Source of the DNA: Opacimonas sp014872805
GTDB taxonomy: Bacteria > Pseudomonadota > Gammaproteobacteria > Enterobacterales > Alteromonadaceae
DNA length: 64,000 nt
Reading direction: 5' to 3'
Assembly: GCA_014872805.1 (NCBI GenBank)
Contig: WKFN01000007.1
Location: 1-64,000, forward strand
Part shown: positions 45,737 through 55,109 of the stretch, one piece after another
How positions within the stretch are numbered: position 1 is the stretch's first letter
Layout: each line of letters begins with the position of its first letter
Position numbers and translations under genes: made by a program
The notes under the pieces: model-generated
What the model was told of the DNA's origin: nothing
Seen by the model: only the letters and a program-made list of their open reading frames with translations
Database searches by the model: none

Positions 45737-46347
45737 GATTTATCCAATGTAAAGTCTAACTGAACACGCATACCTGGTTGTTTAACCGGCTTGCCATCAA
45801 CAATTTTAGGTTTGTATTTCCACTTGCGCAAAGCGCGTTTCGCTTCACGGTCAAAAACACGCCTTGGATCGGCTTCAATCACGTCAACATCTTCAACACC
45901 ACCTACTTCATTGATGGTGAAAGATAAGCGAACCCATCCTTCTTTGCCATCACGAGCAGCTTGTACTGGATATTTTGGCTCAATACGTACGATCGGTGTC
46001 GCTTCACCATCACGACGCATTGCTCCAACCCCACCTAAACTTACGTTCATACCACCTGTATCAATACCTGGCACATTAAGGCTGAAACCATTGGCGTCAG
46101 GTTCAATTTCTTCAGGCTCAGTCGGTTGCATCTTAGGCGGTTGTTGAGGTGGTGGCGGTGGTGGCGGTGGTACACGATTCCGTGTGTTCGTATCCTCTTC
46201 CACATCGTCCATTACAATATCAATAACCGGCGTAGGGGGAACCTCTTCCGCAGGGCGATTCGTGTTTTCGATTAACTTTGCCATGACGACAAACAAAGTA
46301 AATGCAACGGCAGCACCAAGTAATATAGAAAGTATTAATCTAACCAT
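45733..46347 (-). CDS. tonB: energy transducer TonB (TonB2-type)
   Basis: A 204-residue TonB protein: one N-terminal TM helix (about 4-24), a Pro-rich region (PPPPPPPPQQPP, about 60-71) that spans the periplasm and a C-terminal TonB domain (about 115-204) with YPVQAARDGKEGWVRLSF and RALRKWKYKP. Short length with little Pro/Lys repeat is typical of TonB2. It couples the ExbB-ExbD proton channel to outer-membrane receptors, perhaps including the receptor at 51707. The last base overlap is with the TPR gene. Confidence 0.9.
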   Translation of the reverse strand: MVRLILSILLGAAVAFTLFVVMAKLIENTNRPAEEVPPTPVIDIVMDDVEEDTNTRNRVPPPPPPPPQQPPKMQPTEPEEIEPDANGFSLNVPGIDTGGMNVSLGGVGAMRRDGEATPIVRIEPKYPVQAARDGKEGWVRLSFTINEVGGVEDVDVIEADPRRVFDREAKRALRKWKYKPKIVDGKPVKQPGMRVQLDFTLDKS

Positions 46348-46352
46348 ACTAA

Positions 46353-46751
46353 TTAACTCCTCGATGCGACAGAAATTTTATCAATCCCTGCGTCTTTTAC
46401 TTGGTCCATAATCTTAACAACTAAACCGTGTTTTGCTTTAACATCAGCTTGTATGATCACATAATCAGTCGGCTGTTCTGTTAATAAACGTTCAACGTTT
46501 GCGCGAATTGAATCTGGATCAACTTGGCGCTTGTCTAGCCATACATCACCGTCTTCAGTCACCGCAATAAAAATATTGGCGTTTTTAGGACGAAATGCTT
46601 CGCTGGCTTCCGGTTTGTTCACCTCGATACCCGCTTCTTTGACGAATACAGTGGTGACGATGAAGAAAATCAGCATAATGAACACGATGTCGAGCATCGG
46701 AGTCATGTCGATCGCTGCATCTTCTTCTTCAACTCTTTGTTTACGACTCAT
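46353..46751 (-). CDS. exbD: biopolymer transport protein ExbD (ExbD2-type)
   Basis: A 132-residue ExbD/TolR protein with one TM helix (about 17-40, containing MTPMLDIVFIMLIFFIVT and the essential Asp in the membrane) and a small periplasmic domain (about 60-130, ending VKDAGIDKISVA). It forms the proton channel with the adjacent ExbB. Five bases separate it from tonB. Confidence 0.92.
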   Translation of the reverse strand: MSRKQRVEEEDAAIDMTPMLDIVFIMLIFFIVTTVFVKEAGIEVNKPEASEAFRPKNANIFIAVTEDGDVWLDKRQVDPDSIRANVERLLTEQPTDYVIIQADVKAKHGLVVKIMDQVKDAGIDKISVASRS

Positions 46752-46762
46752 AATGTCCTCTC

Positions 46763-47287
46763 TTAATGATGAGGCAGGCTGTCAATGAGAGATTCGCGTG
46801 CATACTTGGCTTTCGATTCCAAGCGAGAACTTACGAATAACCCTGACAATGCTGCAACCATACCAGCCATTGTTGGAATGGTTGCCATTGAAATACCTGC
46901 GGCCATCAAACGTGCATTACCAGTACCCTGTGTCGCCATGGTTTCGAAAACAGAAATCATACCTGTTACTGTTCCGAGAAGACCAATGAGCGGACACATG
47001 GCCACTAATGTACGAATAATCAACATTCGCGCATTCAGTGCATCTGATGCTTGTGAAATCCATGCGTCACGGATTCTATGCGCATACCATGAGGTCGTAT
47101 CTGCACGGGCATTCCAATCGTCGATGATTTGTTGCTTCACCTTCGGGAATACCGATGTCAAATACCAATAACGCTCTATCATTAAAACCCACATGAGGAA
47201 GAGCGCGGCAGCAACGAAATACAAAACGTCACCGCCGGTAGCGATAAAGTCCCTGACCGATTCCCATAATCCAATCAGGTATAACAT
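46763..47287 (-). CDS. exbB: biopolymer transport protein ExbB (ExbB2-type)
   Basis: A MotA/TolQ/ExbB-family protein of 174 residues, with TM helices near 25-42, 100-120 and 140-165 and the family motif PLIGLLGTVTGMISVFETM. The start is the ATG at 47287, two bases after the stop of the longer ExbB-like gene upstream; a longer frame to 47341 only overlaps it. It builds the inner-membrane motor with ExbD. Confidence 0.9.
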   Translation of the reverse strand: MLYLIGLWESVRDFIATGGDVLYFVAAALFLMWVLMIERYWYLTSVFPKVKQQIIDDWNARADTTSWYAHRIRDAWISQASDALNARMLIIRTLVAMCPLIGLLGTVTGMISVFETMATQGTGNARLMAAGISMATIPTMAGMVAALSGLFVSSRLESKAKYARESLIDSLPHH

Positions 47288-47288
47288 A

Positions 47289-48647
47289 TTATGCTTTCTC
47301 CGACTCTGAGTGAGCTGCAACGATACCAGCAGTTTGTTCATCTAAGATATGAACAATCGACTTAGAGCGAGCTGCTACGACGCTGTGAGCAAGAATCAAT
47401 GGTAATGCTGCAATAATACCTTGAGCAGTAGTAACTAGGGCCATTGAAATTGAGCCAGCCATGATGCGTGGGTCGCCAGTACCGAACAATGTTATTTGTT
47501 GGAAGGTCGCGATCATACCGAGTACTGTACCAAGAAGACCAAGAAGAGGTGCAATTGCCGCAAAGATCTTAATGATATTGATACCGGCTTCAATGCTAGG
47601 CAATTCTTTTAAGATAGCTTCATCCAACTTCAATTCTAAGTTCTCAGCGTCCGTGTTTTTGTTCTGGGCATACACATTCAAAATACGACCTAGAGGATTA
47701 GCATCTGAAGGATTGTTGATGTTTTTCAACTGAGCTTTCATCTTGTTACCAATTAAGAACAAGGTGATTAACTTGTAAACCGCAATTAATAGACCCACTG
47801 CAAGCATGGCAGTAATAATATAACCAACAATACCACCAGCGTGATAACGCTCAGTCAAAGTGGCTTTCTCTTTTAAGAGACCTAGGATTTGACCACGTGC
47901 AGGGTCAACAAACGTTGGAATCAAACCAGACGTTGCTGCACGTAAATCTTCAGCAGAGGCAACTACGTGACCATCTGGCTGACGACCTAGTGGAATAATT
48001 TGATTATTCACATCATCATAAACCAAGTAACCTTGTTCACCGATAAGGTTAAAGGTACCCACACGAACGACTTCTTGTTGCTCAACACCACCATCTAGAC
48101 TGACTACATCAGCATTAAACTTGACCACACGACCGGACTCAGTCATTTCAGTTTGCAGGGCAATCCATAAGTCTTCTAATTCACGGATGTTTGGAAGTCC
48201 TTTCGATTCTTCAGCCATACGCGCTAGGAACGTATCACGACCTGGATACTGAGCAGATACGATAGAGGTAGAAATACGGCCAAATGCTTCAGACGATGCT
48301 TGTCTTACAACACCAAACATCTCACCTAAAGTACCGACTGCTTGGTCTAACTCTATGGCTTTTTCTGCAAGCGTTGTTTCGTTATCAGCAAAACGCTTAG
48401 CTAAGCGATCACCACGGTCCTGTTCAGCTTTTAACTCACGTTGAGCTTTGTTTAACAGAGCTTGTTTATCAGCACGTGCTGATAAAAACTCTTTTTCGCG
48501 AGCAGTATTTTGACGGGCTTCTGACACGCGGTTTTGTTTTACTTGTTCGAGTAATTGTTCAAGTGTTTGTGCTTGTTGTGCTTGAGCGCCAAACGACAAT
48601 GCAGCAACAGACGCAACGGTAATTAGTGATTTAATTATTGTTCTCAT
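47289..48647 (-). CDS. ttpC: large MotA/TolQ/ExbB-family protein (TtpC-like)
   Basis: About 452 residues: signal-like N-terminus (about 1-24), a periplasmic coiled coil (about 28-110, rich in Glu/Lys/Gln), a soluble domain, then an ExbB-like membrane module (about 280-445) with PLLGLLGTVLGMIATFQQITLFGTGD. This is the layout of Vibrio TtpC, a fourth component needed for TonB2-dependent transport. The ATG at 48647, eight bases after GGAG, is preferred over the ATG at 48653 that overlaps the previous stop. Confidence 0.83.
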   Translation of the reverse strand: MRTIIKSLITVASVAALSFGAQAQQAQTLEQLLEQVKQNRVSEARQNTAREKEFLSARADKQALLNKAQRELKAEQDRGDRLAKRFADNETTLAEKAIELDQAVGTLGEMFGVVRQASSEAFGRISTSIVSAQYPGRDTFLARMAEESKGLPNIRELEDLWIALQTEMTESGRVVKFNADVVSLDGGVEQQEVVRVGTFNLIGEQGYLVYDDVNNQIIPLGRQPDGHVVASAEDLRAATSGLIPTFVDPARGQILGLLKEKATLTERYHAGGIVGYIITAMLAVGLLIAVYKLITLFLIGNKMKAQLKNINNPSDANPLGRILNVYAQNKNTDAENLELKLDEAILKELPSIEAGINIIKIFAAIAPLLGLLGTVLGMIATFQQITLFGTGDPRIMAGSISMALVTTAQGIIAALPLILAHSVVAARSKSIVHILDEQTAGIVAAHSESEKA

Positions 48648-48652
48648 TATCA

Positions 48653-49432
48653 TTACTCCGCTTTAGATGCTGCGCGAATTGGCAGTTTAATGAGGTCAGC
48701 CGGGACGAGGTTGTTGGCCATACGTACAGCCGTTACCACAGATGATAAATACTCATCACCCAAAGTTTCCCACTCGCGTGATTCATTATTCCAAACCCAA
48801 GCGTTTTTCTGGTCAAGAGAAAGTGCTAGCAGAGCCGTACGACCAAGATTGAAAAAATCAACTTTTACATTCGTGCCAGCAACTTCAATATCACCTTGAT
48901 AAGATGCAATTTTGGCACCATATTCGTTCTCGATTTGATACGCTTCTAGTACTTGACGGAACTGTTCTGAAACGGTCACGTTAGAATTGGTCATTACTTC
49001 ACGTAAACGATCGATCCGAGCAAGACGCTCATCAAGGTTGATTGGAATGTCCAAATTTACAAAATTTTCAAGCGCATCAATCATGCGGAACATCAATGGA
49101 ACGATGTTCTGCTTGGTTTCTTCAATCGAGTCAATTTGCGACTGTAATGATGCAATGTTGCGCTCTTGGTCTGCAACTAGGCTTGCAACATAATCGTTAT
49201 AAACTTTCAAGTTTTCAGTTTCGTCAACTACTGCGCGATACTCAACAAGCAAATCCTGAGCTTGTTCAAATAACGAGTTGATCTTTTCTTGAGATTTTTT
49301 TGCAGCAGTGTGAGTCTTTGCATTTTCTTTGTGCAAATTTTCAAGGGGATCTGCAGAGACGATAGTACTGCCTAAGGCGAATGCACTTAATAAGGCAGAT
49401 GCAATAAGAGTCTTCTTGCTCATTTTGGACAT
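48653..49432 (-). CDS. DUF3450 periplasmic protein (TonB2 operon)
   Basis: About 259-residue exported protein (signal peptide about 1-28, ending VSA) that is mostly coiled coil (about 35-110, then NFVNLDIPINLDERLARIDRL). The pattern is that of DUF3450, which is always found as first gene of this ExbB-like/TonB2 operon in Alteromonadales and Vibrio. It may help the TtpC-like protein in the periplasm. ATG at 49432 has AGGA upstream; the frame extends to 49483, which would run into the promoter. Confidence 0.8.
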   Translation of the reverse strand: MSKMSKKTLIASALLSAFALGSTIVSADPLENLHKENAKTHTAAKKSQEKINSLFEQAQDLLVEYRAVVDETENLKVYNDYVASLVADQERNIASLQSQIDSIEETKQNIVPLMFRMIDALENFVNLDIPINLDERLARIDRLREVMTNSNVTVSEQFRQVLEAYQIENEYGAKIASYQGDIEVAGTNVKVDFFNLGRTALLALSLDQKNAWVWNNESREWETLGDEYLSSVVTAVRMANNLVPADLIKLPIRAASKAE

Positions 49433-49463
49433 AATTCCTAACCAATTGTTTTGTTGATACTCG

Positions 49464-49491
49464 ATTATAAGCGTTCGTGCCATAATTCGAA
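49464..49491 (-). promoter_or_regulatory. candidate promoter of the TonB2 operon
   Basis: On the minus strand TATAAT (49464-49469) is preceded, 16 bases upstream, by TTCGAA (49486-49491). The start site would fall near 49457, leaving room for the AGGA before the ATG at 49432. The -10 is perfect, the -35 is only a partial match. Confidence 0.4.
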
Positions 49492-49666
49492 TGATAAGCT
49501 TATGATTTGTTTATACCGAGTATTTAGCATACTCATACCTTAGTATAATCCCATAGTGAGAGCGGAATATCAAGCCAACAAACCATTTACAAAGATAATT
49601 AATTCGCATTAAAGTTTTTGCTAGCTTGATCAGTAGACATCGATATTTATGGATTAAGAGGATTGA

Positions 49667-51646
49667 CTACTCAGCCGTATATTTGTTCAAGAAGGTCAAC
49701 ATGGCGTCCCATCTCTCAACATTATTGTCAGGGTTATAAAAACCGTGACCTTCACCGGCTTTCATCATCCACTCATAAGGATGATTGCGCGCTTTTAACT
49801 TATCGCGTAATGCAAACGCATGCTCTTTGGGTACTCGCACGTCTTCTTCACCTTGAATAATGAACACCGGCACTTTTATTTTGTCCGTATTTTTTATAGG
49901 TGATTGAAAATCACGCGCTGCACCCTCAGGAAGGACGCGATTTAGATAGTTAAGACCTGACTTACGCTCGGGAATATCGCCTAATTCAAACATCATGTCG
50001 AGGTCATACACGCCAACAAAACCGATTGTGCATTGATACAGATCAGGTTTACGAATCACACTTTGCAGCGCCGCATACCCTCCGTAAGACGCACCATAGA
50101 CACACATGCGATCTTTATCAACGATACCTTGTTCGACTAAATGCATTGTACCATCGGTCATGTCGTCAATCATGGTAGTGCCCCAATTGCGAAAGCCTTT
50201 CTTTTCAAAGGGTAAGCCGTAGCCGCCTGAACCGCGGAAGTTTGGCTGTAAAACTGCGTAACCGTGTGAAGCGAGCACTTTGGCATCCGTATCCATACGC
50301 GCAATAGTGTCATAAGGACCATGTGGGCCACCATGCGGCAACAATACAAACGGTAGGTTTTTGGATTTGCCTTTTGGCAAAGTTAAAACGGCTGAAATTT
50401 CAAGTCCGTCACGTGCTGTGTATTTTATGATTTGTGATTCTGGGATCTCTAACTCGTCCATCCACGGACGACTTTTCGCAAGCTCAACCAATTTACGTGC
50501 TTTGGTATCGAGCAAATAAAAGACCGTTGGCATATTGGCATTACCCACGCGTAACACGACTTTACTGTTGTCGCTCGTGGCTGATGTAATTCCCACCGAC
50601 TTGCCTTTAAACGTATTCATGAGGCTTGCTAACAAGCGCTGTTGGCCTTTATTTTCAACATCAGGTAAGAAAAACGTATCAATGCTATCGTACTCGTATG
50701 AAACGCCCAGCACTTCCTTTACCTTCCCATCTTCAGTATGAAAGATTGGAGAGACATCGACGACGTCGTGACTGGCGATCACTTTGTGTTCTTCAGAAAT
50801 GATGTCAAACGTGGCGAGTGACCATGTGTCTGTTTCTAACGTACTTAAACCAACTAATGTTCTATCGTCATCTAAAAAGACTAGCGGACGGAATGATGGC
50901 TCATAAGAGCCGTTTTCTTTCATGACCTCCCACTCATCATCAACGCTTTTTCTGACAAGTAAGGTTTCTTTGTTATCTTTGTTAGGATCCGCCCCCGTCA
51001 TCGCAAGCACTTCACCAGCTTGGTTAGTGTAGACATTAACACCTGAGCCAGCATAGGCACGCAGTGGAGCACGGCCTTGTGAGCTTTTACGACCGTTGGA
51101 CACCTTCATTTTATAAATATCTAAAAACGGTTCACGAGACCCCAAATTCACGCTATAAATGAGCACGGCATCAGGCTCGTCAGGCAAAATATCAATGATT
51201 TGAGAAAAACGCGGATCGCCACTTTTTGATCTAGATCCAGTCAAAATGACTTTATTTTTGCCATCAGCATCCATTGCAATCAGTTCGCCGGTCGGCAACG
51301 GTGCTTCTAATGAACCGATTTCGCGCGCTATGGTGAGCAGCAAACGTTCATCATTTAGCCATGCGAATGAACTAATCGATTCATTACCTCGGCCTTGCAT
51401 CACAGATATTGGCTTTTGTTTCTTAATATCAAGGACGGTAAGCGATATTTCACCATCTTCCGTGCGTGATGTAGAAGCAAGATAGCTTCCATCGGGCGAT
51501 ATTTGAATATCCAAATACTGAGAAGGTTTTGAATACGCTTCCAATAATTTTGTGTTTACTTTTGCCTGTAAAGCAGAAGTAAATAACAGCGATGCACCTA
51601 CAATACCTACTAGTAGCGACAGACGTGATGACATTGTTTTTTTCAT
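49667..51646 (-). CDS. secreted S9-family prolyl oligopeptidase-like peptidase
   Basis: A 659-residue exported serine peptidase with a signal peptide (about 1-28, ending LQA), an N-terminal beta-propeller (about 40-380) and an alpha/beta hydrolase catalytic domain (about 400-659). The nucleophile is Ser520 in YGASYGGYA; Asp602 (GEEDVRVP) and His634 (GEGHGF) complete the triad. Substrate class is acylaminoacyl or dipeptidyl peptidase-like. It follows the TonB receptor on the same strand but after a terminator, so it is either separately promoted or expressed by read-through. It may digest imported peptides in the periplasm. Confidence 0.88.
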   Translation of the reverse strand: MKKTMSSRLSLLVGIVGASLLFTSALQAKVNTKLLEAYSKPSQYLDIQISPDGSYLASTSRTEDGEISLTVLDIKKQKPISVMQGRGNESISSFAWLNDERLLLTIAREIGSLEAPLPTGELIAMDADGKNKVILTGSRSKSGDPRFSQIIDILPDEPDAVLIYSVNLGSREPFLDIYKMKVSNGRKSSQGRAPLRAYAGSGVNVYTNQAGEVLAMTGADPNKDNKETLLVRKSVDDEWEVMKENGSYEPSFRPLVFLDDDRTLVGLSTLETDTWSLATFDIISEEHKVIASHDVVDVSPIFHTEDGKVKEVLGVSYEYDSIDTFFLPDVENKGQQRLLASLMNTFKGKSVGITSATSDNSKVVLRVGNANMPTVFYLLDTKARKLVELAKSRPWMDELEIPESQIIKYTARDGLEISAVLTLPKGKSKNLPFVLLPHGGPHGPYDTIARMDTDAKVLASHGYAVLQPNFRGSGGYGLPFEKKGFRNWGTTMIDDMTDGTMHLVEQGIVDKDRMCVYGASYGGYAALQSVIRKPDLYQCTIGFVGVYDLDMMFELGDIPERKSGLNYLNRVLPEGAARDFQSPIKNTDKIKVPVFIIQGEEDVRVPKEHAFALRDKLKARNHPYEWMMKAGEGHGFYNPDNNVERWDAMLTFLNKYTAE

Positions 51647-51664
51647 TTTAATCCTCCGAAGAAA

Positions 51665-51692
51665 AAAAAACCCTCAGCCATGAGGGTTTTTT
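51665..51692 (-). terminator. intrinsic terminator after the TonB receptor
   Basis: CCCTCA (51671-51676) and TGAGGG (51681-51686) form the core of a hairpin with flanking A and T tracts that extend it (51665-51692). Read on the minus strand it is followed by a run of T, closing the receptor gene. The peptidase begins only about 20 bases beyond. Confidence 0.85.
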
Positions 51693-51706
51693 ATATGTTT
51701 TTTCAA

Positions 51707-54652
51707 TTAGAAGTTGTAACGTACGTTTGCAAACGCTCTACGACCAATAAAGTCATATTGAGAATACAAGGCGGCATTACCTAAATCAAAACCACTTGCA
51801 GAAATTGTCGGTGGCTCTTTGTCAAAGACATTTGACACACCAACAATGAAGTTGAAGTCTTCGTAATCAAAACCAACAGACGCAGTGTGATATGTCGTAA
51901 ACGGTGTTTCATCAATGAAAGTCACAGTTTCGCCATTCAGCGTTGTCGTATTTGTTTCACTTGAATAGTACTCATAGTCATTGGTGGAGTCAGTATACTG
52001 AGCTGTCCAAGTCAAATAGAAGTCATCGTTTGACCAAGTCAAACGCGCAACACCATTGTGCTTTGGATTACCGTTTTCACCAATGTTGTTGTTGTAGACA
52101 GAATCTTCAAACAACTGAGTTGCACGTTCGATTTGCATCGTGTGCTCTACTGAGAAACGAATCGCACCAAAATCAAAATCATCTTGGTAAGTGAACTGAT
52201 AGTCCATACCGCGAGCGATTTGACGTGCAATGTTGACGTAACCACCGTTGACTTGCTCGATACCAAAGTCATTGCCAACGTCACCACCAGTACGACGTTC
52301 GAACAAATCACATAATGGTTCGTTTGCAAAGTCTGTCGAGTTGTAACAACGACTTACGATGTTAGAGCCACCAAGGTTCGCAATCTCACCGTTAATAGTG
52401 ATTTTGAAGTAATCAATTGAAAATGCATAAGTGTCTTCTGGGCTAGTGAATACAAAACCCAAACTTTCTGCAACCGATGTTTCGGCTGCTAGACGACCTA
52501 CACCACCACTGGTTACAAGGGTTGCAGAAGACCCTGGTTGGTCGTAATCCGCAGGCACACCATCCGCCGCACAGTTATCACGCACACGTTCAGTAATGCT
52601 ACCTGCCTCAAACGCAGCAACATAATCCAAACATGGATCGATACCTGTTTGACCAGCAAAACCAGTTTGCTCAGCTAAGAAAAGCTCATACAAAGCAGGT
52701 GAACGGAAAGACGTACCGCGACTTGCACGAATGTTATAGCCATCTGCAATTTGCCAATTTAAACCGAGTTTAAACGTACTGTCTGATCCAAAAGTATCAA
52801 CGTCAGTGTAACGAGCAGACGCAGATAAATTAACTGACTCAGCAATTAACGTATCTTCAACGACTGGAATTGATAATTCACCAAAAATCGCTTTAGTGGT
52901 TTGATCACCTGCCGTAATACCCGCACTTGTTAAACCCCAAGAGTTTCCAAGCAAAGTTTGTGCACCAGGCGTGTCTTCTATTTCATCTTTTTGCACTTGT
53001 ACACCAAATGCTGCACCGACTTCACCCGCAGGTAAGCTGTACAAATCACCGGTAACAAAGGCTTCTAAGGTCTGCTGTTTATAGATGGTATTACCCACAT
53101 CAACACCAAAGAGGAAATCGTTTTGTGCTTGTGTGCGGTTGCCATATAGGAAGTATGGATCCGACCAATTAATGTCCACACATGTACGTTGACTGAATTC
53201 GGTGACTTCACCGTTACAGGTACTACCTGAAGACCACATCATTTGCCCCATTACGTGAGCATCACGGTGAATGATTTCGTTTTTGTACACACCATCATTG
53301 TGGCTGTACTGATAAGAAACATCCCACGTCCAGAAACCAATATCGCCTGTTGCACCGATAACACCACGGGTGTATTCAACGTCAATTTCAGAGCTAAAGT
53401 GATCGGTCAAACCGACCATTAACATTAAACCGTTACCAGAGAAACCTGGTATCGCCGCTGCAGGCTGAACACCTACATCTGCCGTCCAAAACTGACGATA
53501 GTCATCTGTTTTTGTTTTACGCTGACTGTGGATTAACTCACCGTATATCGTAGAATTATCACCTAACGCGTAATCACCGATGGCATAAATCGATGAAGTC
53601 GTTGTTTCAGGCACTAATGTTTGTGCTGACAAATATGGGTGTAATAAGTGCCACCAACCTTCACTTTCATAGTTATCTCGGAAAGATACCGGATACCAAC
53701 CTTCAGGCGTAGTGAAACCAACATCTGCATCATTAATGCTCTCGAAGCCGTTCGCTTCAAAGAACCCATCATAGTCGAATGCAGATTGCAAACTACCTCC
53801 ATAAGCGGAGCTGACGCCGCCATATAACCACATACCATAACCAGACTCTGCACAGTGGAAGCTATTTGTACGAGGATCTATTGGATCAGCGCGCGAACCG
53901 TCTTCATTAAATTGTAGACGCTCCGTACAGTCTAAGTAACTGCGATCGCCACGGCGAAGCATTGACGTTTTACGATAATCTGCCGTGATACGGAATGAAC
54001 CGTTGGCAAATTCTTCACCATAAGAAACGTTGAAACGTCTATCTTCACCACCTGATTCAAACGGTTGGCTGATATCGGCAGTAATGGTTTTTTCATCGCC
54101 TTTTTTGGTAATGATATTGATAACACCTGCGACCGCATCAGAACCATACAGTGCAGATGCACCGTCACGTAAGATTTCAACACGCTCAACCGCTGATAGA
54201 GGAATACTGTTTAAGTCAAATGCAGAAACCGCACCACGCGTACCGGCAGGACCTGCACGACGACCATTTAACAATATAAGCGTTCGGTTTGCACCTAAAC
54301 CACGAAGAGAGACTGTTTCTGTCCCCGTACCGCCGTCAGTAACAAAACCAACGGTCAATGCTGCAGTGATCTGACTTGAACCCGCAGCAGATGTACTGGT
54401 ACGTAACAACTCACCAAGAGTTTTAAGACCGCTGTTTTCAGCGTCTTCTACAGAAATGATGTCGATGGGTATTTCATTTGCGAATTCGTCAGTGCGAATA
54501 CGTGAACCAATTACCGAGATCTTCTCAACAGGTTCGGCTGCTTCTTCATTTTCTTCTTGCGCTAGTGCGGCATTAGAAAATGCCATAGTCGAAGCTGCAC
54601 CAAACGCAATAGCTAGACGAATAGACTTAGCTACTTTTGAGTTTGTAAACAT
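51707..54652 (-). CDS. TonB-dependent receptor
   Basis: Outer-membrane receptor of 981 residues with signal peptide (about 1-31, ending ALA), an acidic linker, a TonB-box-like VEKISVIGSRI, a plug (about 60-180, with VERVEILRDGASALYGSDAVAG) and a long barrel ending in a Phe-terminated strand (RAFANVRYNF). Large receptors of this type in Alteromonadales take up peptides, oligosaccharides or other nutrients. Next to the S9 peptidase, peptides are a reasonable guess. The TonB2 operon further downstream may energise it. Confidence 0.9.
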   Translation of the reverse strand: MFTNSKVAKSIRLAIAFGAASTMAFSNAALAQEENEEAAEPVEKISVIGSRIRTDEFANEIPIDIISVEDAENSGLKTLGELLRTSTSAAGSSQITAALTVGFVTDGGTGTETVSLRGLGANRTLILLNGRRAGPAGTRGAVSAFDLNSIPLSAVERVEILRDGASALYGSDAVAGVINIITKKGDEKTITADISQPFESGGEDRRFNVSYGEEFANGSFRITADYRKTSMLRRGDRSYLDCTERLQFNEDGSRADPIDPRTNSFHCAESGYGMWLYGGVSSAYGGSLQSAFDYDGFFEANGFESINDADVGFTTPEGWYPVSFRDNYESEGWWHLLHPYLSAQTLVPETTTSSIYAIGDYALGDNSTIYGELIHSQRKTKTDDYRQFWTADVGVQPAAAIPGFSGNGLMLMVGLTDHFSSEIDVEYTRGVIGATGDIGFWTWDVSYQYSHNDGVYKNEIIHRDAHVMGQMMWSSGSTCNGEVTEFSQRTCVDINWSDPYFLYGNRTQAQNDFLFGVDVGNTIYKQQTLEAFVTGDLYSLPAGEVGAAFGVQVQKDEIEDTPGAQTLLGNSWGLTSAGITAGDQTTKAIFGELSIPVVEDTLIAESVNLSASARYTDVDTFGSDSTFKLGLNWQIADGYNIRASRGTSFRSPALYELFLAEQTGFAGQTGIDPCLDYVAAFEAGSITERVRDNCAADGVPADYDQPGSSATLVTSGGVGRLAAETSVAESLGFVFTSPEDTYAFSIDYFKITINGEIANLGGSNIVSRCYNSTDFANEPLCDLFERRTGGDVGNDFGIEQVNGGYVNIARQIARGMDYQFTYQDDFDFGAIRFSVEHTMQIERATQLFEDSVYNNNIGENGNPKHNGVARLTWSNDDFYLTWTAQYTDSTNDYEYYSSETNTTTLNGETVTFIDETPFTTYHTASVGFDYEDFNFIVGVSNVFDKEPPTISASGFDLGNAALYSQYDFIGRRAFANVRYNF

Positions 54653-54949
54653 GTATTGTCTCCCTAGAACATTATCAATGTTATTAATAACGAACTATTA
54701 TTATGATTTATAGAGAATATATTCTCAGAGGCCGTTTTGCCCCTAATTTGGATATTAACCAAGATTATAGGGTAGGGTCAACAGTCTGTTTACGTGTTTT
54801 TCAAAAAGTTCAAAGTATTTTGTGACATTTTTTTGAATGTCGTATCAAAAATAAGTCGGCAGAACAAACCGTTAAGTTTAAGGATTAAGTTAGACTGGTC
54901 TTATAAGTAAAAAAAATGTTTAAAAAACAAGGTGTAAGGATTTGGTGAC
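54653..54949. promoter_or_regulatory. upstream region of the TonB receptor with palindromes
   Basis: About 300 bases with no gene. It has an exact 14-bp palindrome GAGAATATATTCTC at 54713-54726 and a 12-bp palindrome GTTATTAATAAC at 54680-54691, both upstream of the receptor start (54652). The rest is AT-rich and carries the T-rich tail of the SRP RNA gene. The palindromes may be operators; no regulator is encoded beside them. Confidence 0.4.
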
Positions 54950-55051
54950 GGCTCCTCAGCCACATCCACGCACATACGTCTTTTGTTGTGGCTGCTCCCT
55001 TCCGGGCCTGACCAGGTTCACAAAATAGTATTGCGAGAGGACCAAGGAGCC
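54950..55051 (-). ncRNA. ffs: SRP RNA (4.5S, ffs)
   Basis: About 102 nt. Read on the minus strand, GGCTCC at the 5' end pairs with GGAGCC at the 3' end, and the conserved apical region GGTCAGGCCCGGAAGG-GAGCAGCC contains the GGAA tetraloop and the asymmetric loop bound by Ffh. This is the bacterial signal-recognition-particle RNA. It is followed by a T-rich stretch. It stands between the receptor and leucine dehydrogenase genes. Confidence 0.95.
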
Positions 55052-55109
55052 ATCGCAGAAGTCAGCATTATGCAGATAATTCGAATCATTTGCAAAACTG
55101 TTTTAGTTT

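Noticed and set aside
47225..47245. ops-like GGTAGCG sequence in the exbB region
   Set aside because: It lies inside coding sequence, not upstream of a polysaccharide operon, and matches only part of the consensus.
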